From contig JAIOZY010000024.1 of NCBI GenBank assembly GCA_021740385.1, positions 1 through 62,320 of the forward strand: a stretch of 62,320 bases of DNA. The letters are read 5' to 3'. The notes under the pieces are model-generated. The model saw nothing but the letters and a program-made list of their open reading frames with translations, did no database searches and was not told the origin of the DNA. The first letter of the stretch is position 1; every line of letters starts with the position of its first letter. A program made the translations under genes and the position numbers. This stretch comes from Prolixibacteraceae bacterium. GTDB taxonomy: Bacteria > Bacteroidota > Bacteroidia > Bacteroidales > Prolixibacteraceae. Below are positions 50,665 through 59,940 of this stretch, one piece after another.

Positions 50665-51489
50665 TTATTCAACTATTCTCCACAAAATCCTCCACACTAA
50701 TAGCAAGGGTAAAATTTCGAGGCTACAAAGGTATAAAATCATATAATAAATAGAAAAAACTTTTTTTGCGACTATTTCTATGCCTCTGAAAACATTGACA
50801 ATACTGACTATGGCCGCAATTGCACCCCCCAAAAAAAGGAGTATTTTTGTGAATAAAGCGCCCGTAAAAAAGGCTGTAATAACAAGGGGTAACAGCAATA
50901 AACCCAATAAACGGTTTCCTGTTTTCGTGTAAAAAATGTATTTACGGGTTTCGGTATATGAATCGAACAAAAGGCCCGAAAGCCTGTAAAGCAGGAATTT
51001 TACTGAAAGAAAAAGTACCATAACCGTTATGCAAGCCAGGTAAACAATGAATGACTTGCTTTGAAAACCGGTATCAAGGGTTTGTAAAAAATGAAACACG
51101 AACAACCCGGATACCATGTAAAAAAGGATATCGAGCCGAAATGTAACGTGAGACAGGTTGCTTACTTTTTCGCGGAACAAGCGTGATATTGTGCCTTTTT
51201 TAAATTGTGCCTGAAACAGTTGTGCCAAATAATTATCGGAAGTATGCCGCATTGAGGCCAGCAGGGCAAACATGAAAAGCATGCTGAAAACCGACCAGTT
51301 TGGCAGGTAAAAGTTACGGGCTATTACGGGTAAATCAGATGTATGTCCCGTGTGTACATCCTGATCCGAATAAAGCAATATTGAATCGGTTTTTTTTATC
51401 GTGTGTAATGTATCGGGCAGCTGTTTTAACCTGCCGGGGTTGTTTTGAGATTCTGTTTCGTTAAAGAAAAGCACTGGGTTGGATACCAT
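50665..51489 (-). CDS. DUF4271 membrane protein
   Basis: A 274-residue protein with a soluble N-terminal 75 residues and about six membrane helices (WSVFSMLFMFALLASM, ILFYMVSGLFVFHFL, FIVYLACITVMVLFLSVKF, LLGLLLLPLVITAFFTGALF, ILLFLGGAIAAIVSIV, YYMILYLCSLEILPLLLVW). The PNWSVFSMLFMFAL start and FTKILLFLGG segment fit DUF4271. The function is unknown; its repeated association with hemD is a family observation, not proof of a haem role. Confidence 0.85.
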   Translation of the reverse strand: MVSNPVLFFNETESQNNPGRLKQLPDTLHTIKKTDSILLYSDQDVHTGHTSDLPVIARNFYLPNWSVFSMLFMFALLASMRHTSDNYLAQLFQAQFKKGTISRLFREKVSNLSHVTFRLDILFYMVSGLFVFHFLQTLDTGFQSKSFIVYLACITVMVLFLSVKFLLYRLSGLLFDSYTETRKYIFYTKTGNRLLGLLLLPLVITAFFTGALFTKILLFLGGAIAAIVSIVNVFRGIEIVAKKVFSIYYMILYLCSLEILPLLLVWRILWRIVE

Positions 51490-51509
51490 ACTTCAATTGT
51501 TTTGAAACA

Positions 51510-51517
51510 CAAAGGTA
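51510..51517 (-). promoter_or_regulatory. Candidate -7 element of DUF4271-hemD
   Basis: Minus-strand TACCTTTG (51517-51510) is an exact TAnnTTTG match 20 bases before the ATG at 51489. Confidence 0.45.
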
Positions 51518-51549
51518 AAATTTTATTGTTCGCTGTTTGCTTTTTGAAT

Positions 51550-51720
51550 TCAATTATATTTCAACCTTTCAAAGTAGCTCATGTTTTCATAATCCTCCAT
51601 TAACAATGCAAGCTTCCGGGCTTCATCAAATTCGGGTGTGCCCGGCTCTGCATCGCAAATTTCCAAAAACCGCATAAGGGTTTTACGATATTCTTCTTCT
51701 GTAAAAATTTTCTCGGTCAT
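51550..51720 (-). CDS. 56-residue HigA N-terminus-like protein downstream of polA
   Basis: A complete small gene: ATG at 51720-51718, TGA at 51552-51550. The peptide begins MTEKIFTEEEYRKTLMRFLE, continues ICDAEPGTPEFDEARKLALL and ends MEDYENMSYFERLKYN. The spacing E-x-x-Y, then DAEPGTPE-x-DE, then LALLMEDYE resembles the N-terminal helical segment of HigA-type antitoxins (which have ...DAEPGTPEGDEL...VEAYE), but the HTH that normally follows is absent. It lies 7 bases after the polA stop, so it is probably translated from the polA transcript. No toxin gene is adjacent. The function is unknown; a regulatory remnant or a small independent protein are both possible. Confidence 0.68.
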   Translation of the reverse strand: MTEKIFTEEEYRKTLMRFLEICDAEPGTPEFDEARKLALLMEDYENMSYFERLKYN

Positions 51721-51727
51721 ATAAAAA

Positions 51728-54514
51728 TCAGTGAGCTTCTAACCAGTTCGAGCCTTTTCCTATATCAACAGTTAAAGGGACTTTTAGTTTAAACGCGTTC
51801 TCCATTTCGTTTTTTACAATTTGCCACATTTCATCCAACTCATTTTCATTCACGTCAAAATTGAGTTCATCATGCACCTGAATAATCATTTTCGATTCAA
51901 GTTGCTCTTCATTAATTCTTTTTTGAATGGCAATCATCGCAATTTTAATGATATCGGCCGCGGTTCCCTGTATGGGTGCATTTATGGCATTCCGTTCGGC
52001 CACGCCCCGTACTACCGAGTTGGCCGAATTGATATCACTTAAATAACGTTTTCGTCCCAACAAAGTTTTCACAAAACCGTTTTTCCTGGCTTCTTCAATG
52101 CAACTGTCCATATATTTCTTAACACCGGGGAAAGCCTTAAAATAGCCGTCGATAATCTCTTTCGCTTCCGAACGCGAAATGTTTAACCGTTGCGACAATC
52201 CGAATGACGAAATTCCGTAGATTATCCCAAAGTTGGCGGTTTTTGCTTTACGGCGCATTTCGGGTGTTACATCCGCTACATCGACCCCAAAAATGCGGGA
52301 AGCTGTAATTGCATGTATATCGGTATTTTTATTGAACGCCTCAATCATGTTTTCATCTTCGCTCATCGAGGCCATTATCCGCAACTCGATTTGCGAATAG
52401 TCGGACGAAAGGTATACCCTTTTTTTTGCCGATGGAATAAATGCTTTGCGTATTTCCCGCCCACGTTCTTCGCGTATCGGAATGTTTTGCAAATTGGGGT
52501 TTACCGAACTAAGGCGGCCCGTGGCTGTAACGGCCTGGTTAAACGATGTGTGGATTTTCCCGGTGCGTTCGTTTATTAACGATGGCAAAGCTTCTACATA
52601 GGTATTTAATAACTTCCTCAGCCCCCTGTAATCCAAAACTTTCGCCACAATCGGGTGCTTGTTTTCAAGGCGTGAAAGTACTTCTTCGCTTGTTGAATAC
52701 TGTTTTGTTTTTGTTTTTTTGGCGTTACTATCAATGTTTAGTTTCTCGAATAAAATTACCCCCAACTGTTTGGGCGATGAAATCAAAAACTCTTCACCCG
52801 CCAAATCGTAAATTTCCTTTTCAATTTTTATGAGCTCTTCGCGCAGTTTACCGGCATATTCGGCCAAAGCACCTTTATCGATCGAAACACCGTTTAGTTC
52901 CATCGTTGCCAATACCGGCAACAACGGTATTTCAATATCATTGAATAAATTGTTTAAACCGTTATCCGACAATTCTTTTTCAAGTTTTTCCTTTAGCTGA
53001 TAGGTTAAATCGGCATCTTCGCAGGCATATTTTACAAGGGTGTCGATATCGACCGAACGCATCGAACGTTGGTTCTTGCCCTTTTTCCCTATCAGCTCTT
53101 CGGTTGGTACTTTTTTGTAGTTTAAATATATTTCGCACAGGTAATCGAGGTTGTGCCTCAACTCGGGTTGAATAAGGTAATGTGCAATAAGGGTATCGAA
53201 AAGGGGCCCTTTCACATCAATTCCGTATTGGGCCAGCATGAGCATGTCGAATTTGATGTTCTGCCCGATTTTTGTGATCGATTCATCTTCGAAAATTTCC
53301 CTGAATTCTTCAACTACCTTTTTGGCTTCACTTTGATCTTTCGGCAGTATAACACACCATGCCTCGTGCGGCTTAAACGAGAATGAGATGCAAACGATTT
53401 GTGATGAATGCGGGTTAAGGCCGGTTGTTTCGGTATCGAAACAAAACCCGCCCGATGCTGCAAGTTCGGCACGCAGCGATGCACGTTGCATGTCTGTTTC
53501 AATTTTGTGGTACTTGTTATCGGCCGTGGTAATATCAAGCATTTTGCTTTGTTGTACCGGCTTTTCTCCATGCAAAGGTGCAAACAAGGTCCCCTGTTCA
53601 AAATTTTCATTTTGGGACTTGTCTTCCCCTTCAAACAGTTTTTTCGACAGCGACCTGAATTCAAGTTCATTATACAGCCCTGCCAATTTATTAACGTTTG
53701 GCTCTTTGTTGCGCATTTTTTCAAAATCGAAATCAACGGGCACTTTACTGTTTATGATAACAAGCTTTCTTGAAAGATAAACCTGCTCTTTGTTCGCTTT
53801 GAGGTTTTCGAGCTGTTTGCCTTTGAGTTTGTCGAGGTTTTGATAAACACCATCAATGCTGCCAAAATCGGAAATCAATTTCATGGCCGTTTTGGGCCCT
53901 ATGCCGGGGCACCCGGGAATGTTATCGGAACTGTCGCCCATTAAACCAAGAATATCGATCACCTGCGAAGGGTCTTCAATCTGAAATTTATCTTTCACTT
54001 CATTAACACCCCAAATTTCGGCTTGTGCACCGCTTTTGGCCGGCTTGTACATCAATTTTTTATCCGATACAAGTTGGGCGTAATCTTTATCGGGGGTCAT
54101 CATGTAAGTTGTAAAACCCTTTTCTACAGCCACATTGGCAAGTGTACCAATTATATCGTCGGCTTCAAATCCTTCTTTTTCAATAATGGGGATGTTGTGT
54201 GCCTCAATTATGTCGCGAATATAGGGGATGGCCAGCCTGATGTCCTCGGGCATTTTTTCCCTGTTGGCTTTGTATTCAGGAAACATTTCGTGCCTGAAAG
54301 TATCGCCGTGAACATCGAAAGCAACGGCAATGTGTGAAGGGTTTTCGGAGTTTAATACCTGCTCAAGTGTATTTACAAACCCGAATATGGCCGATGTGTT
54401 GAGCCCTTTCGAGTTAATGCGGGGATTACGGATAAATGCAAAATACGAACGGTATATTAAAGCGTAAGCATCTAATAAGAAGAGTTTTTTTTCTGGTTTA
54501 TTTTCACTATTCAT
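51728..54514 (-). CDS. polA: DNA polymerase I
   Basis: A 928-residue polymerase with all three domains: 5'-nuclease (residues ~1-290, LFLLDAYALIYRSYFAF, DKDYAQLV, GDSSDNIPGCPGIGPKTA), 3'-5' exonuclease (~340-520, CFDTETTGLNPHSSQ, so the metal-binding Asp and Glu are kept and proofreading is likely), and the family A polymerase (RRKAKTANFGIIYGISSFGL for the O helix, YLSSDYSQIELRIMA for motif A, IQVHDELNFDV for motif C). It acts in Okazaki-fragment processing and repair. It lies 5 bases after queD. Confidence 0.98.
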   Translation of the reverse strand: MNSENKPEKKLFLLDAYALIYRSYFAFIRNPRINSKGLNTSAIFGFVNTLEQVLNSENPSHIAVAFDVHGDTFRHEMFPEYKANREKMPEDIRLAIPYIRDIIEAHNIPIIEKEGFEADDIIGTLANVAVEKGFTTYMMTPDKDYAQLVSDKKLMYKPAKSGAQAEIWGVNEVKDKFQIEDPSQVIDILGLMGDSSDNIPGCPGIGPKTAMKLISDFGSIDGVYQNLDKLKGKQLENLKANKEQVYLSRKLVIINSKVPVDFDFEKMRNKEPNVNKLAGLYNELEFRSLSKKLFEGEDKSQNENFEQGTLFAPLHGEKPVQQSKMLDITTADNKYHKIETDMQRASLRAELAASGGFCFDTETTGLNPHSSQIVCISFSFKPHEAWCVILPKDQSEAKKVVEEFREIFEDESITKIGQNIKFDMLMLAQYGIDVKGPLFDTLIAHYLIQPELRHNLDYLCEIYLNYKKVPTEELIGKKGKNQRSMRSVDIDTLVKYACEDADLTYQLKEKLEKELSDNGLNNLFNDIEIPLLPVLATMELNGVSIDKGALAEYAGKLREELIKIEKEIYDLAGEEFLISSPKQLGVILFEKLNIDSNAKKTKTKQYSTSEEVLSRLENKHPIVAKVLDYRGLRKLLNTYVEALPSLINERTGKIHTSFNQAVTATGRLSSVNPNLQNIPIREERGREIRKAFIPSAKKRVYLSSDYSQIELRIMASMSEDENMIEAFNKNTDIHAITASRIFGVDVADVTPEMRRKAKTANFGIIYGISSFGLSQRLNISRSEAKEIIDGYFKAFPGVKKYMDSCIEEARKNGFVKTLLGRKRYLSDINSANSVVRGVAERNAINAPIQGTAADIIKIAMIAIQKRINEEQLESKMIIQVHDELNFDVNENELDEMWQIVKNEMENAFKLKVPLTVDIGKGSNWLEAH

Positions 54515-54519
54515 GGTAA

Positions 54520-54966
54520 TTAGTTATCGTCAGCGTCCCATTCGGCGCTTGAATTTGCAGTTTCGTAAAGTTTTAAATTTTTCAGCACAATGCCTTCGGG
54601 CAATAACGGTTTGATGATCCCGACAAAGTGCAATACCAGGTTTTCGCAGGTAGGCTGAAAATCGACAACATGGTGCCTTTCGTACATTTGCCCCAGTCCG
54701 AGCAATTTTTCATGGGGTGCAAGGTTGCTTACAACAAGTGTATGGTCGTAAACATCAACAATGTTCGATTTCACAATGCGCTTTAAGTCACCAAAATCAA
54801 TCACCATCCCGTTTTTTTTATTGTCGGGGTCATTAATGGGTTCACCCTGTACGGTGACATAAAGTTTGTAACTGTGCCCGTGAATGTTTTTGCAAATACC
54901 ATCGTAGTTCCACAATGCGTGGGCCATTTCAAAATCGTAATATTTGGTTACCCGTATTTTTGCCAT
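54520..54966 (-). CDS. queD: 6-carboxytetrahydropterin synthase
   Basis: A 148-residue QueD/PTPS-family enzyme, from the queuosine pathway, converting dihydroneopterin triphosphate to 6-carboxytetrahydropterin. The zinc histidines are in FEMAHALWN and NIHGHSYKLYV, with the cysteine in GICKNIHGH. MVIDFGDLKRIV and PTCENLVLHFV complete the family pattern. It precedes polA by 5 bases; no other que gene is in the window. Confidence 0.93.
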   Translation of the reverse strand: MAKIRVTKYYDFEMAHALWNYDGICKNIHGHSYKLYVTVQGEPINDPDNKKNGMVIDFGDLKRIVKSNIVDVYDHTLVVSNLAPHEKLLGLGQMYERHHVVDFQPTCENLVLHFVGIIKPLLPEGIVLKNLKLYETANSSAEWDADDN

Positions 54967-55057
54967 CTTTATTCGTTTTTATTTGTTTTGCAAATAACTT
55001 TTATAATATGATAACAATGTTAGCCAAAAAAAGTTAGTGCAAATTTTAAATGGTGTG

Positions 55058-55360
55058 TTAATTATTGCAGGCACATTCGCGTAAACAATCAATTATTTTT
55101 CCCACCGATTCGTGTTTCATCCAGTAAAACGTGTTTTTTCCCTCGCGCGATGCACATAACACGTTGTGCGTTTTCAATATCCCCAGGTGATGTGATACTT
55201 TCGACTGGCCCATGTTTAGCTTCGTGAAAATTTCGGTTACGTTTAATTTTTCCCCGTTTTTTAACAAGCACAATATTGAAATACGAACCGGATGTGCAAT
55301 GGCTTTAAGCATCATTGCCGCTTTATCGAGCTTATCGTCGGAAAAAACTTCTTTTACCAT
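55058..55360 (-). CDS. ArsR-family HTH regulator
   Basis: A 100-residue winged-helix protein: AMMLKAIAHPVRISILCLLK, then VTEIFTKLNMGQSKVSHHLGILKTHNVLCASREGKNTFYWM. This is a full ArsR/SmtB fold. Cysteines occur in CLLK, VLCAS and a C-terminal CLRECACNN, and the last cluster could be a metal or redox sensor site. The ligand is unknown and no arsenic or metal gene is adjacent. Confidence 0.92.
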   Translation of the reverse strand: MVKEVFSDDKLDKAAMMLKAIAHPVRISILCLLKNGEKLNVTEIFTKLNMGQSKVSHHLGILKTHNVLCASREGKNTFYWMKHESVGKIIDCLRECACNN

Positions 55361-55379
55361 TCCAATTGTTTTAGTGTCA

Positions 55380-55387
55380 CAAATGTA
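55380..55387 (-). promoter_or_regulatory. Candidate -7 element of the ArsR gene
   Basis: Minus-strand TACATTTG (55387-55380), an exact TAnnTTTG match, 19 bases before the ATG at 55360. No good -33 box. Confidence 0.4.
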
Positions 55388-55542
55388 AAAAATCGACCAA
55401 ACTAAATTTCATATCAACGCCGCTTTTTCGGGCCAACTGTTTTTAAACAATCTTTTACCGGTATTTCAACCGGTTTTAAACGGGTCATATCCGGCAACTA
55501 AAAATAATGCCCGTTTCATAAGATAAATGATGAACTATTTTT

Positions 55543-55550
55543 ACTTTTGA
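55543..55550 (+). promoter_or_regulatory. Candidate -7 element of the polyprenyl synthetase gene
   Basis: TACTTTTG is an exact TAnnTTTG match 18 bases before the ATG at 55569. Confidence 0.45.
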
Positions 55551-55568
55551 ATACCACAATCTTTTCAA

Positions 55569-56543
55569 ATGGTTACACTTAGTGAAATAAAAGCGCCGGT
55601 GGCAGATGAATTAAAGAAGTTTGAAACTTATTTCAGGCAGGCTACCAAATCCGACATCAGGGCTTTAAACGTTGTTGTCAATTACATTATCCGTACCCGG
55701 GGGAAGCAAATCAGGCCATTGTTTGTTTTCCTTGCTGCCAAAATGCACGGGGAGATAAACGAGAAAACTTACCTCGGTGCCACTACCATCGAGCTGTTGC
55801 ACTCGGCCTCGTTAATTCACGACGATGTGGTTGACGAATCGTACGAGCGCCGTGGCTTTTTCTCGGTTAACGCGTTGTGGAAAAATAAAATATCGGTTTT
55901 GCTGGGCGACTTCCTGCTGGCAAAAGGGTTGCTGGTGTCGACCGAGGAAAAAGAGTACGAAATACTGGAAATCATTTCCACAACGGTTAAAGAAATGATT
56001 GAAGGCGAACTGCTCCAATACGATAAAAGCCGGAAACTGGATATTGATGAAAAGACCTATTTCGATATTATCAGCAAAAAAACCGCTTCGCTAATTGCCA
56101 CCAGCCTTGCTGTGGGAGTGCATTCGGTTAACCCCGACCCGGAACTTGTAAGCCAAATGCGTGAAATTGGCCTGCTTGCCGGCCTGGCCTTTCAAATTCG
56201 CGACGACATATTTGATTATCAAAACAAAGGCCTTATTGGCAAACCTACCGGCAACGACATAAAAGAGAAAAAAATAACCCTGCCCCTGATTCATGTGCTT
56301 AACCATTCATCGGCCGGCGAAAAACGGAAAATTTTAAATACCGTGAAGCGAAAAAACCTCAGGAAAGAGAAAGTGGTTGAATTAATTGAACTGGTGAAAC
56401 GCAAAGGCGGCATTGAATATTCAATTGAAAAAATGAACCAATATGGAAACGAAGCACTTGAAAAACTGAAAGTTTTTCCTCAAAACGAAGCCTCGGTGGC
56501 CATGGCGCAATTAATTAAATACATAATTAACCGCAAAAAATAA
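55569..56543 (+). CDS. Polyprenyl diphosphate synthase (long-chain, trans)
   Basis: A 324-residue all-alpha prenyltransferase. First Asp-rich motif LIHDDVVDESYERRG (DDxxD), second FQIRDDIFDYQ, and the isopentenyl-diphosphate-binding RTRGKQIRPLFVFLAAKM. It elongates farnesyl diphosphate with IPP to a long all-trans chain, most likely the side chain of menaquinone. The chain length cannot be read from sequence by eye; octaprenyl (IspB-like) is the usual annotation of this group. It uses products of the MEP pathway that dxs (39748-41646) starts. Confidence 0.92.
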   Translation: MVTLSEIKAPVADELKKFETYFRQATKSDIRALNVVVNYIIRTRGKQIRPLFVFLAAKMHGEINEKTYLGATTIELLHSASLIHDDVVDESYERRGFFSVNALWKNKISVLLGDFLLAKGLLVSTEEKEYEILEIISTTVKEMIEGELLQYDKSRKLDIDEKTYFDIISKKTASLIATSLAVGVHSVNPDPELVSQMREIGLLAGLAFQIRDDIFDYQNKGLIGKPTGNDIKEKKITLPLIHVLNHSSAGEKRKILNTVKRKNLRKEKVVELIELVKRKGGIEYSIEKMNQYGNEALEKLKVFPQNEASVAMAQLIKYIINRKK

Positions 56544-56568
56544 GAGCAACCCAAGGGTCGCTCTTATT
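56533..56568 (-). terminator. Terminator of frr (bidirectional hairpin)
   Basis: AATAAGAGC (56539-56547) pairs with GCTCTTATT (56560-56568), and inside ACCC pairs with GGGT. On the minus strand a T run follows (56541-56535 region), so it best serves frr. It overlaps the stop codon of the polyprenyl synthase gene and may also act on that strand. Confidence 0.75.
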
Positions 56569-56606
56569 AAATAGCCATGAAAACACAAACTTTATCGTAA
56601 GATAAA

Positions 56607-57170
56607 TTAAATTGTCATAATATCTTTGTTCTTCTTTTCTACCATTTCATCCACTTTTTTTGTAAACTCATCGGTATATTTCTGAACAATTTCTACAGCA
56701 TTTTTTTCATCGTCTTCCGAAAGCCCGTCTTTCAGCATTTTTTTCAACTGGTCGTTTGCTTCCTTTCGTGAACTCCGTACGCTGACCTTTGCCGCTTCCC
56801 CTTCCTTATTCACCTCTCTCACAAGGCTTTTTCTTCGTTCTTCGGTTAAAGGCGGTATAAAAATACGTATAATTTCTCCATTATTATCAGGATTTAGCCC
56901 CAAATTTGCATTTAAAATGGATTTTTCGATTACCGAAATCATCTGTTTTTCCCAGGGTTGTATCGCGATGGTCTTTGCATCGGGGGTTGTAACGCTCGAA
57001 ACCTGGTTCAGGGGTGTCATTGCTCCATAATACTCAACCATCACACTGTCAAGCATTTTTGGCGACGCCTTACCTGCCCTGATATGAACAAGTTCTTTGT
57101 CGAGATGATCGATAGCCCCCTGCATATTTTCCCGGGCCATCTCTAAAACAATATCAACTTCTTCATTCAT
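56607..57170 (-). CDS. frr: Ribosome recycling factor
   Basis: A 187-residue RRF, which with EF-G splits post-termination ribosomes. It has the two-domain form: helical VHIRAGKASPKMLDSVMVEYYG and KTIAIQPWEKQMISVIEKSI, then the C-terminal IFIPPLTEERRKSLVREVNKEGE. Full length. No pyrH next to it; the gene appears alone. Confidence 0.97.
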   Translation of the reverse strand: MNEEVDIVLEMARENMQGAIDHLDKELVHIRAGKASPKMLDSVMVEYYGAMTPLNQVSSVTTPDAKTIAIQPWEKQMISVIEKSILNANLGLNPDNNGEIIRIFIPPLTEERRKSLVREVNKEGEAAKVSVRSSRKEANDQLKKMLKDGLSEDDEKNAVEIVQKYTDEFTKKVDEMVEKKNKDIMTI

Positions 57171-57275
57171 TTATCCTGATTTTTTTCACTTGTTAACAAC
57201 AAAAATAGAAAAATTTCGAAAATGACGAAATTGTTAATATATTTTTATTTAAACACTGTTTTTTAGTAGAAGGGT

Positions 57276-57283
57276 TATTTTTG
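57276..57283 (+). promoter_or_regulatory. Candidate -7 element of the CPBP gene
   Basis: TATTTTTG is an exact TAnnTTTG match 73 bases before the ATG at 57356, leaving a leader of about 65 bases. Confidence 0.35.
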
Positions 57284-57355
57284 AGGCATTATTACACAAA
57301 AGTGTAACGTGTGAAAGCAAAAACGTACTGATTGGACAAAATAAAAAAATAAAAA

Positions 57356-58288
57356 ATGAGAATCAATTATAAGGATATCCACCCCACAAAACAACTGGCC
57401 CTGGTAGCCTTTGTAGCTTTGGCATCGCTGCTTGTTTTTATGATTGTTGCCTCGGTGCTGGCCATACCCATTTGGGGTTTCGACAAGTTTTCGCAAATAA
57501 CAGAGGCAACCATCAACTACAGCGCGGAAGATATCCATTTTCTGAAATACCTCCAGCTGATGCAGTCAATCGGGTTGTTCATTGTTCCCTCAATTATTCT
57601 TGCCGGCATGTATAAGGACTCATCGGGACAGTTTTTACAACTCGAAAGAAAACCTTTTTTCCGTTCGGTATTGCTGGCCACATGCATTGTTCTTGTTGCA
57701 AGCCCGTTGATTAACCTCACCGGCGAACTGAATTCCCAAATGTCGTTACCCGATTGGATGTCGGGCATTGAAAACTGGATGCGCAACAGCGAACAAAATG
57801 CCGAAGAGCTGACCAACCTCTTCCTTAAAACGGAATCGACGGGCGGGCTGATTTTCAACATTTTCATGATCGGGATCATACCGGCTGTTGGCGAGGAACT
57901 GCTGTTCAGGGGCATTATTCAACGCGTTTTGGTTCAGTGGACCCGCAACAAGCACCTCGGTGTTTGGATTGCCGCGATATTGTTCAGCGCCCTGCATTTT
58001 CAGTTTTACGGTTTTGTTCCCCGCGCCCTGCTCGGTGTCATGTTCGGTTACATGCTTATTATAAGCGGGAACCTGTGGCTGCCGGTTATTGCCCACTTCA
58101 TTAACAACACCGTGGCTGTAATTGCTTATTACATGTACGATATTGGCACCATTGAAGTGGACCCCGATACGCTGGGCACCAATTCGGCTTATGGCATTGC
58201 CGGCATTATTAGCCTGCTTGCCGTAATCACCCTCTTTATACTTTTGAAACGGAGCGAATTAAATAAAGCGAACAGGGTTTTGATATAA
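57356..58288 (+). CDS. CPBP-family intramembrane metalloprotease
   Basis: A 310-residue polytopic protein with about eight membrane segments. The ABI/CPBP (Rce1-like) active site is intact: motif 1 AVGEELLFRGIIQR (EExxxR), motif 2 FSALHFQFYGF and motif 3 HFINNTVAVI. Related proteins process CAAX proteins in eukaryotes and bacteriocin-linked substrates in bacteria; the target here is unknown. Its stop abuts the convergent T9SS-sorted gene with no gap. Confidence 0.92.
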   Translation: MRINYKDIHPTKQLALVAFVALASLLVFMIVASVLAIPIWGFDKFSQITEATINYSAEDIHFLKYLQLMQSIGLFIVPSIILAGMYKDSSGQFLQLERKPFFRSVLLATCIVLVASPLINLTGELNSQMSLPDWMSGIENWMRNSEQNAEELTNLFLKTESTGGLIFNIFMIGIIPAVGEELLFRGIIQRVLVQWTRNKHLGVWIAAILFSALHFQFYGFVPRALLGVMFGYMLIISGNLWLPVIAHFINNTVAVIAYYMYDIGTIEVDPDTLGTNSAYGIAGIISLLAVITLFILLKRSELNKANRVLI

Positions 58289-59911
58289 TTATTTTTTAGT
58301 CAACTTTTTAGATATCAAAATCCCTCCATTTTTGTCAATAATCAGTGCGTTATAGATTCCTGAATTAATATTCAAGTCGAATGTAACTTTTACATTGTCA
58401 ATACCTTTCTCAATCAGGGTTTTTCCATTAATGTCAATCAATTTGAAAATAAGGTTTTGATGATTGAGCTTGTTTTCGATTTGTATCTCGCTGCTAAAGG
58501 GATTAGGATATATACTAAAGTCCGTTTCATAATCCAATTGCACTATTCCAGACAATAGATTGCCTGGAAAACAATCAGTGAAAGATGGATTTAAGTATTT
58601 TACAATCCCATTTTCCCTGAAACATATATGCTCCCAATAATGAGTACCACAAGTCGGGATGTCTGAAATGTGTCCCAATAATCCGTTTTTCACACTGCCA
58701 ATTCCTTCGATTATGTAATCAGGATTTTGATAATACCAATGATTGTCTACCTGATATCTTTTTCTAAAACTGTCATCAATTAGTACTGAATCAATATCTA
58801 AAACAACCGAGTAAAATCCGCCGTATGTATCGTGTTTTATTGTATCTCCAATTTGTTTTGTGAAATCATAAAGTAAGTATTCATCTTCAAATCCACCAGC
58901 GTAAATTGTTTCTCCAATATAATAGATCTTTTTTTCAGATTCTCTTAATCCACCGATAGTTCGGACTTTTGGATTAATTGTATCACCGGTTTCAAGGCAT
59001 AGTTTTGAATACTGAATTTCATTAATCGACGTATCACCGTGAATTGTGTATCGTAGCAATATGGTATCAGGTGGTGCCTCCTCGCATGTGCCTGCATAAA
59101 AAACATTCCAATTAACATTCTCTGTCGGAAATGGTACGTATTCATGTTCCTGACCCCGTACAACAAAATTGACAGGGATGCTGTCATTTTCATTTAACTC
59201 GAAGTTGACAGGCTGAAATTGCATCAATTCATAATTTGTTGATGATTCATAGATTTCCCTTTCACTTATTGAATAACTCCGTGAAGTAATCTCGGCACAA
59301 TAAAATCCCGTTTCGTTAATTTTTATATTTCCTGCATAACCTTGTTCTTGTAAAATGGGGGTACAATATCCTTCATTAATAAAGAAATATTTGTTTTTAA
59401 CCGGCGCTCCGTCTGTATCATAAAAATAACCGTAAATTTTTCCTGTAGAACCATCTAAATCATTTTCGGATCCAATTGTTGGGGTATTATCTTTATAAAA
59501 ATGGCCATTACCGTACAATCTTGATATTGATTGTCCATTTTCGATGTTTTTTACATAAGAACCTGTAATCTCACCAACGCATACACTGTCAATTACATAT
59601 TCTCCAAATGCATAAGAATACAGTTTTATACAATCTTCTTCTTTGTTGAAAGAAATAATATTGTTCAGGTTTTCTTTTGTTATAACAATATAGTCGGTAG
59701 TGTCAAATTCTATTATCTTAGCCAACCCGGAATTACATTCAATGAATAAGCTGTCTATGAATTCAACAGATGTGATATTCACATTATCGATTTCTAAAGT
59801 CCATTCTCCGGATTCATCAAAATAAATCTCGGAAATATTTACCCCAAGCCAAATAGGATTAGCATTGACTATTGCAGGAATAAAAGCCAGTAAAAAAAAT
59901 AATTTTTTCAT
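58289..59911 (-). CDS. T9SS-sorted secreted protein, unknown function
   Basis: A 540-residue protein with a signal peptide (KKLFFLLAFIPAIVNA). The C-terminal 80 residues are a type A T9SS sorting domain (FSIYPNPFSSEIQIENKLNH, FKLIDINGKTLIEKGI, GIYNALIIDKNGGILISKKL). The rest has no domain that I recognise; a region around YFYDTDGAPVKNKYFFINEGY looks like a beta-sandwich (CNA-B-like) repeat, and there are several Cys (VCVGEIT, YAGTCEEAPPDT, DIPTCGTHYW). Codons are markedly A/T-rich compared with most of the window, hinting at recent acquisition or fast evolution. It lies downstream of the C25 peptidase. Confidence 0.82.
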   Translation of the reverse strand: MKKLFFLLAFIPAIVNANPIWLGVNISEIYFDESGEWTLEIDNVNITSVEFIDSLFIECNSGLAKIIEFDTTDYIVITKENLNNIISFNKEEDCIKLYSYAFGEYVIDSVCVGEITGSYVKNIENGQSISRLYGNGHFYKDNTPTIGSENDLDGSTGKIYGYFYDTDGAPVKNKYFFINEGYCTPILQEQGYAGNIKINETGFYCAEITSRSYSISEREIYESSTNYELMQFQPVNFELNENDSIPVNFVVRGQEHEYVPFPTENVNWNVFYAGTCEEAPPDTILLRYTIHGDTSINEIQYSKLCLETGDTINPKVRTIGGLRESEKKIYYIGETIYAGGFEDEYLLYDFTKQIGDTIKHDTYGGFYSVVLDIDSVLIDDSFRKRYQVDNHWYYQNPDYIIEGIGSVKNGLLGHISDIPTCGTHYWEHICFRENGIVKYLNPSFTDCFPGNLLSGIVQLDYETDFSIYPNPFSSEIQIENKLNHQNLIFKLIDINGKTLIEKGIDNVKVTFDLNINSGIYNALIIDKNGGILISKKLTKK

Positions 59912-59940
59912 GATTAAAAAATTTAAATGATTGGAATTAA

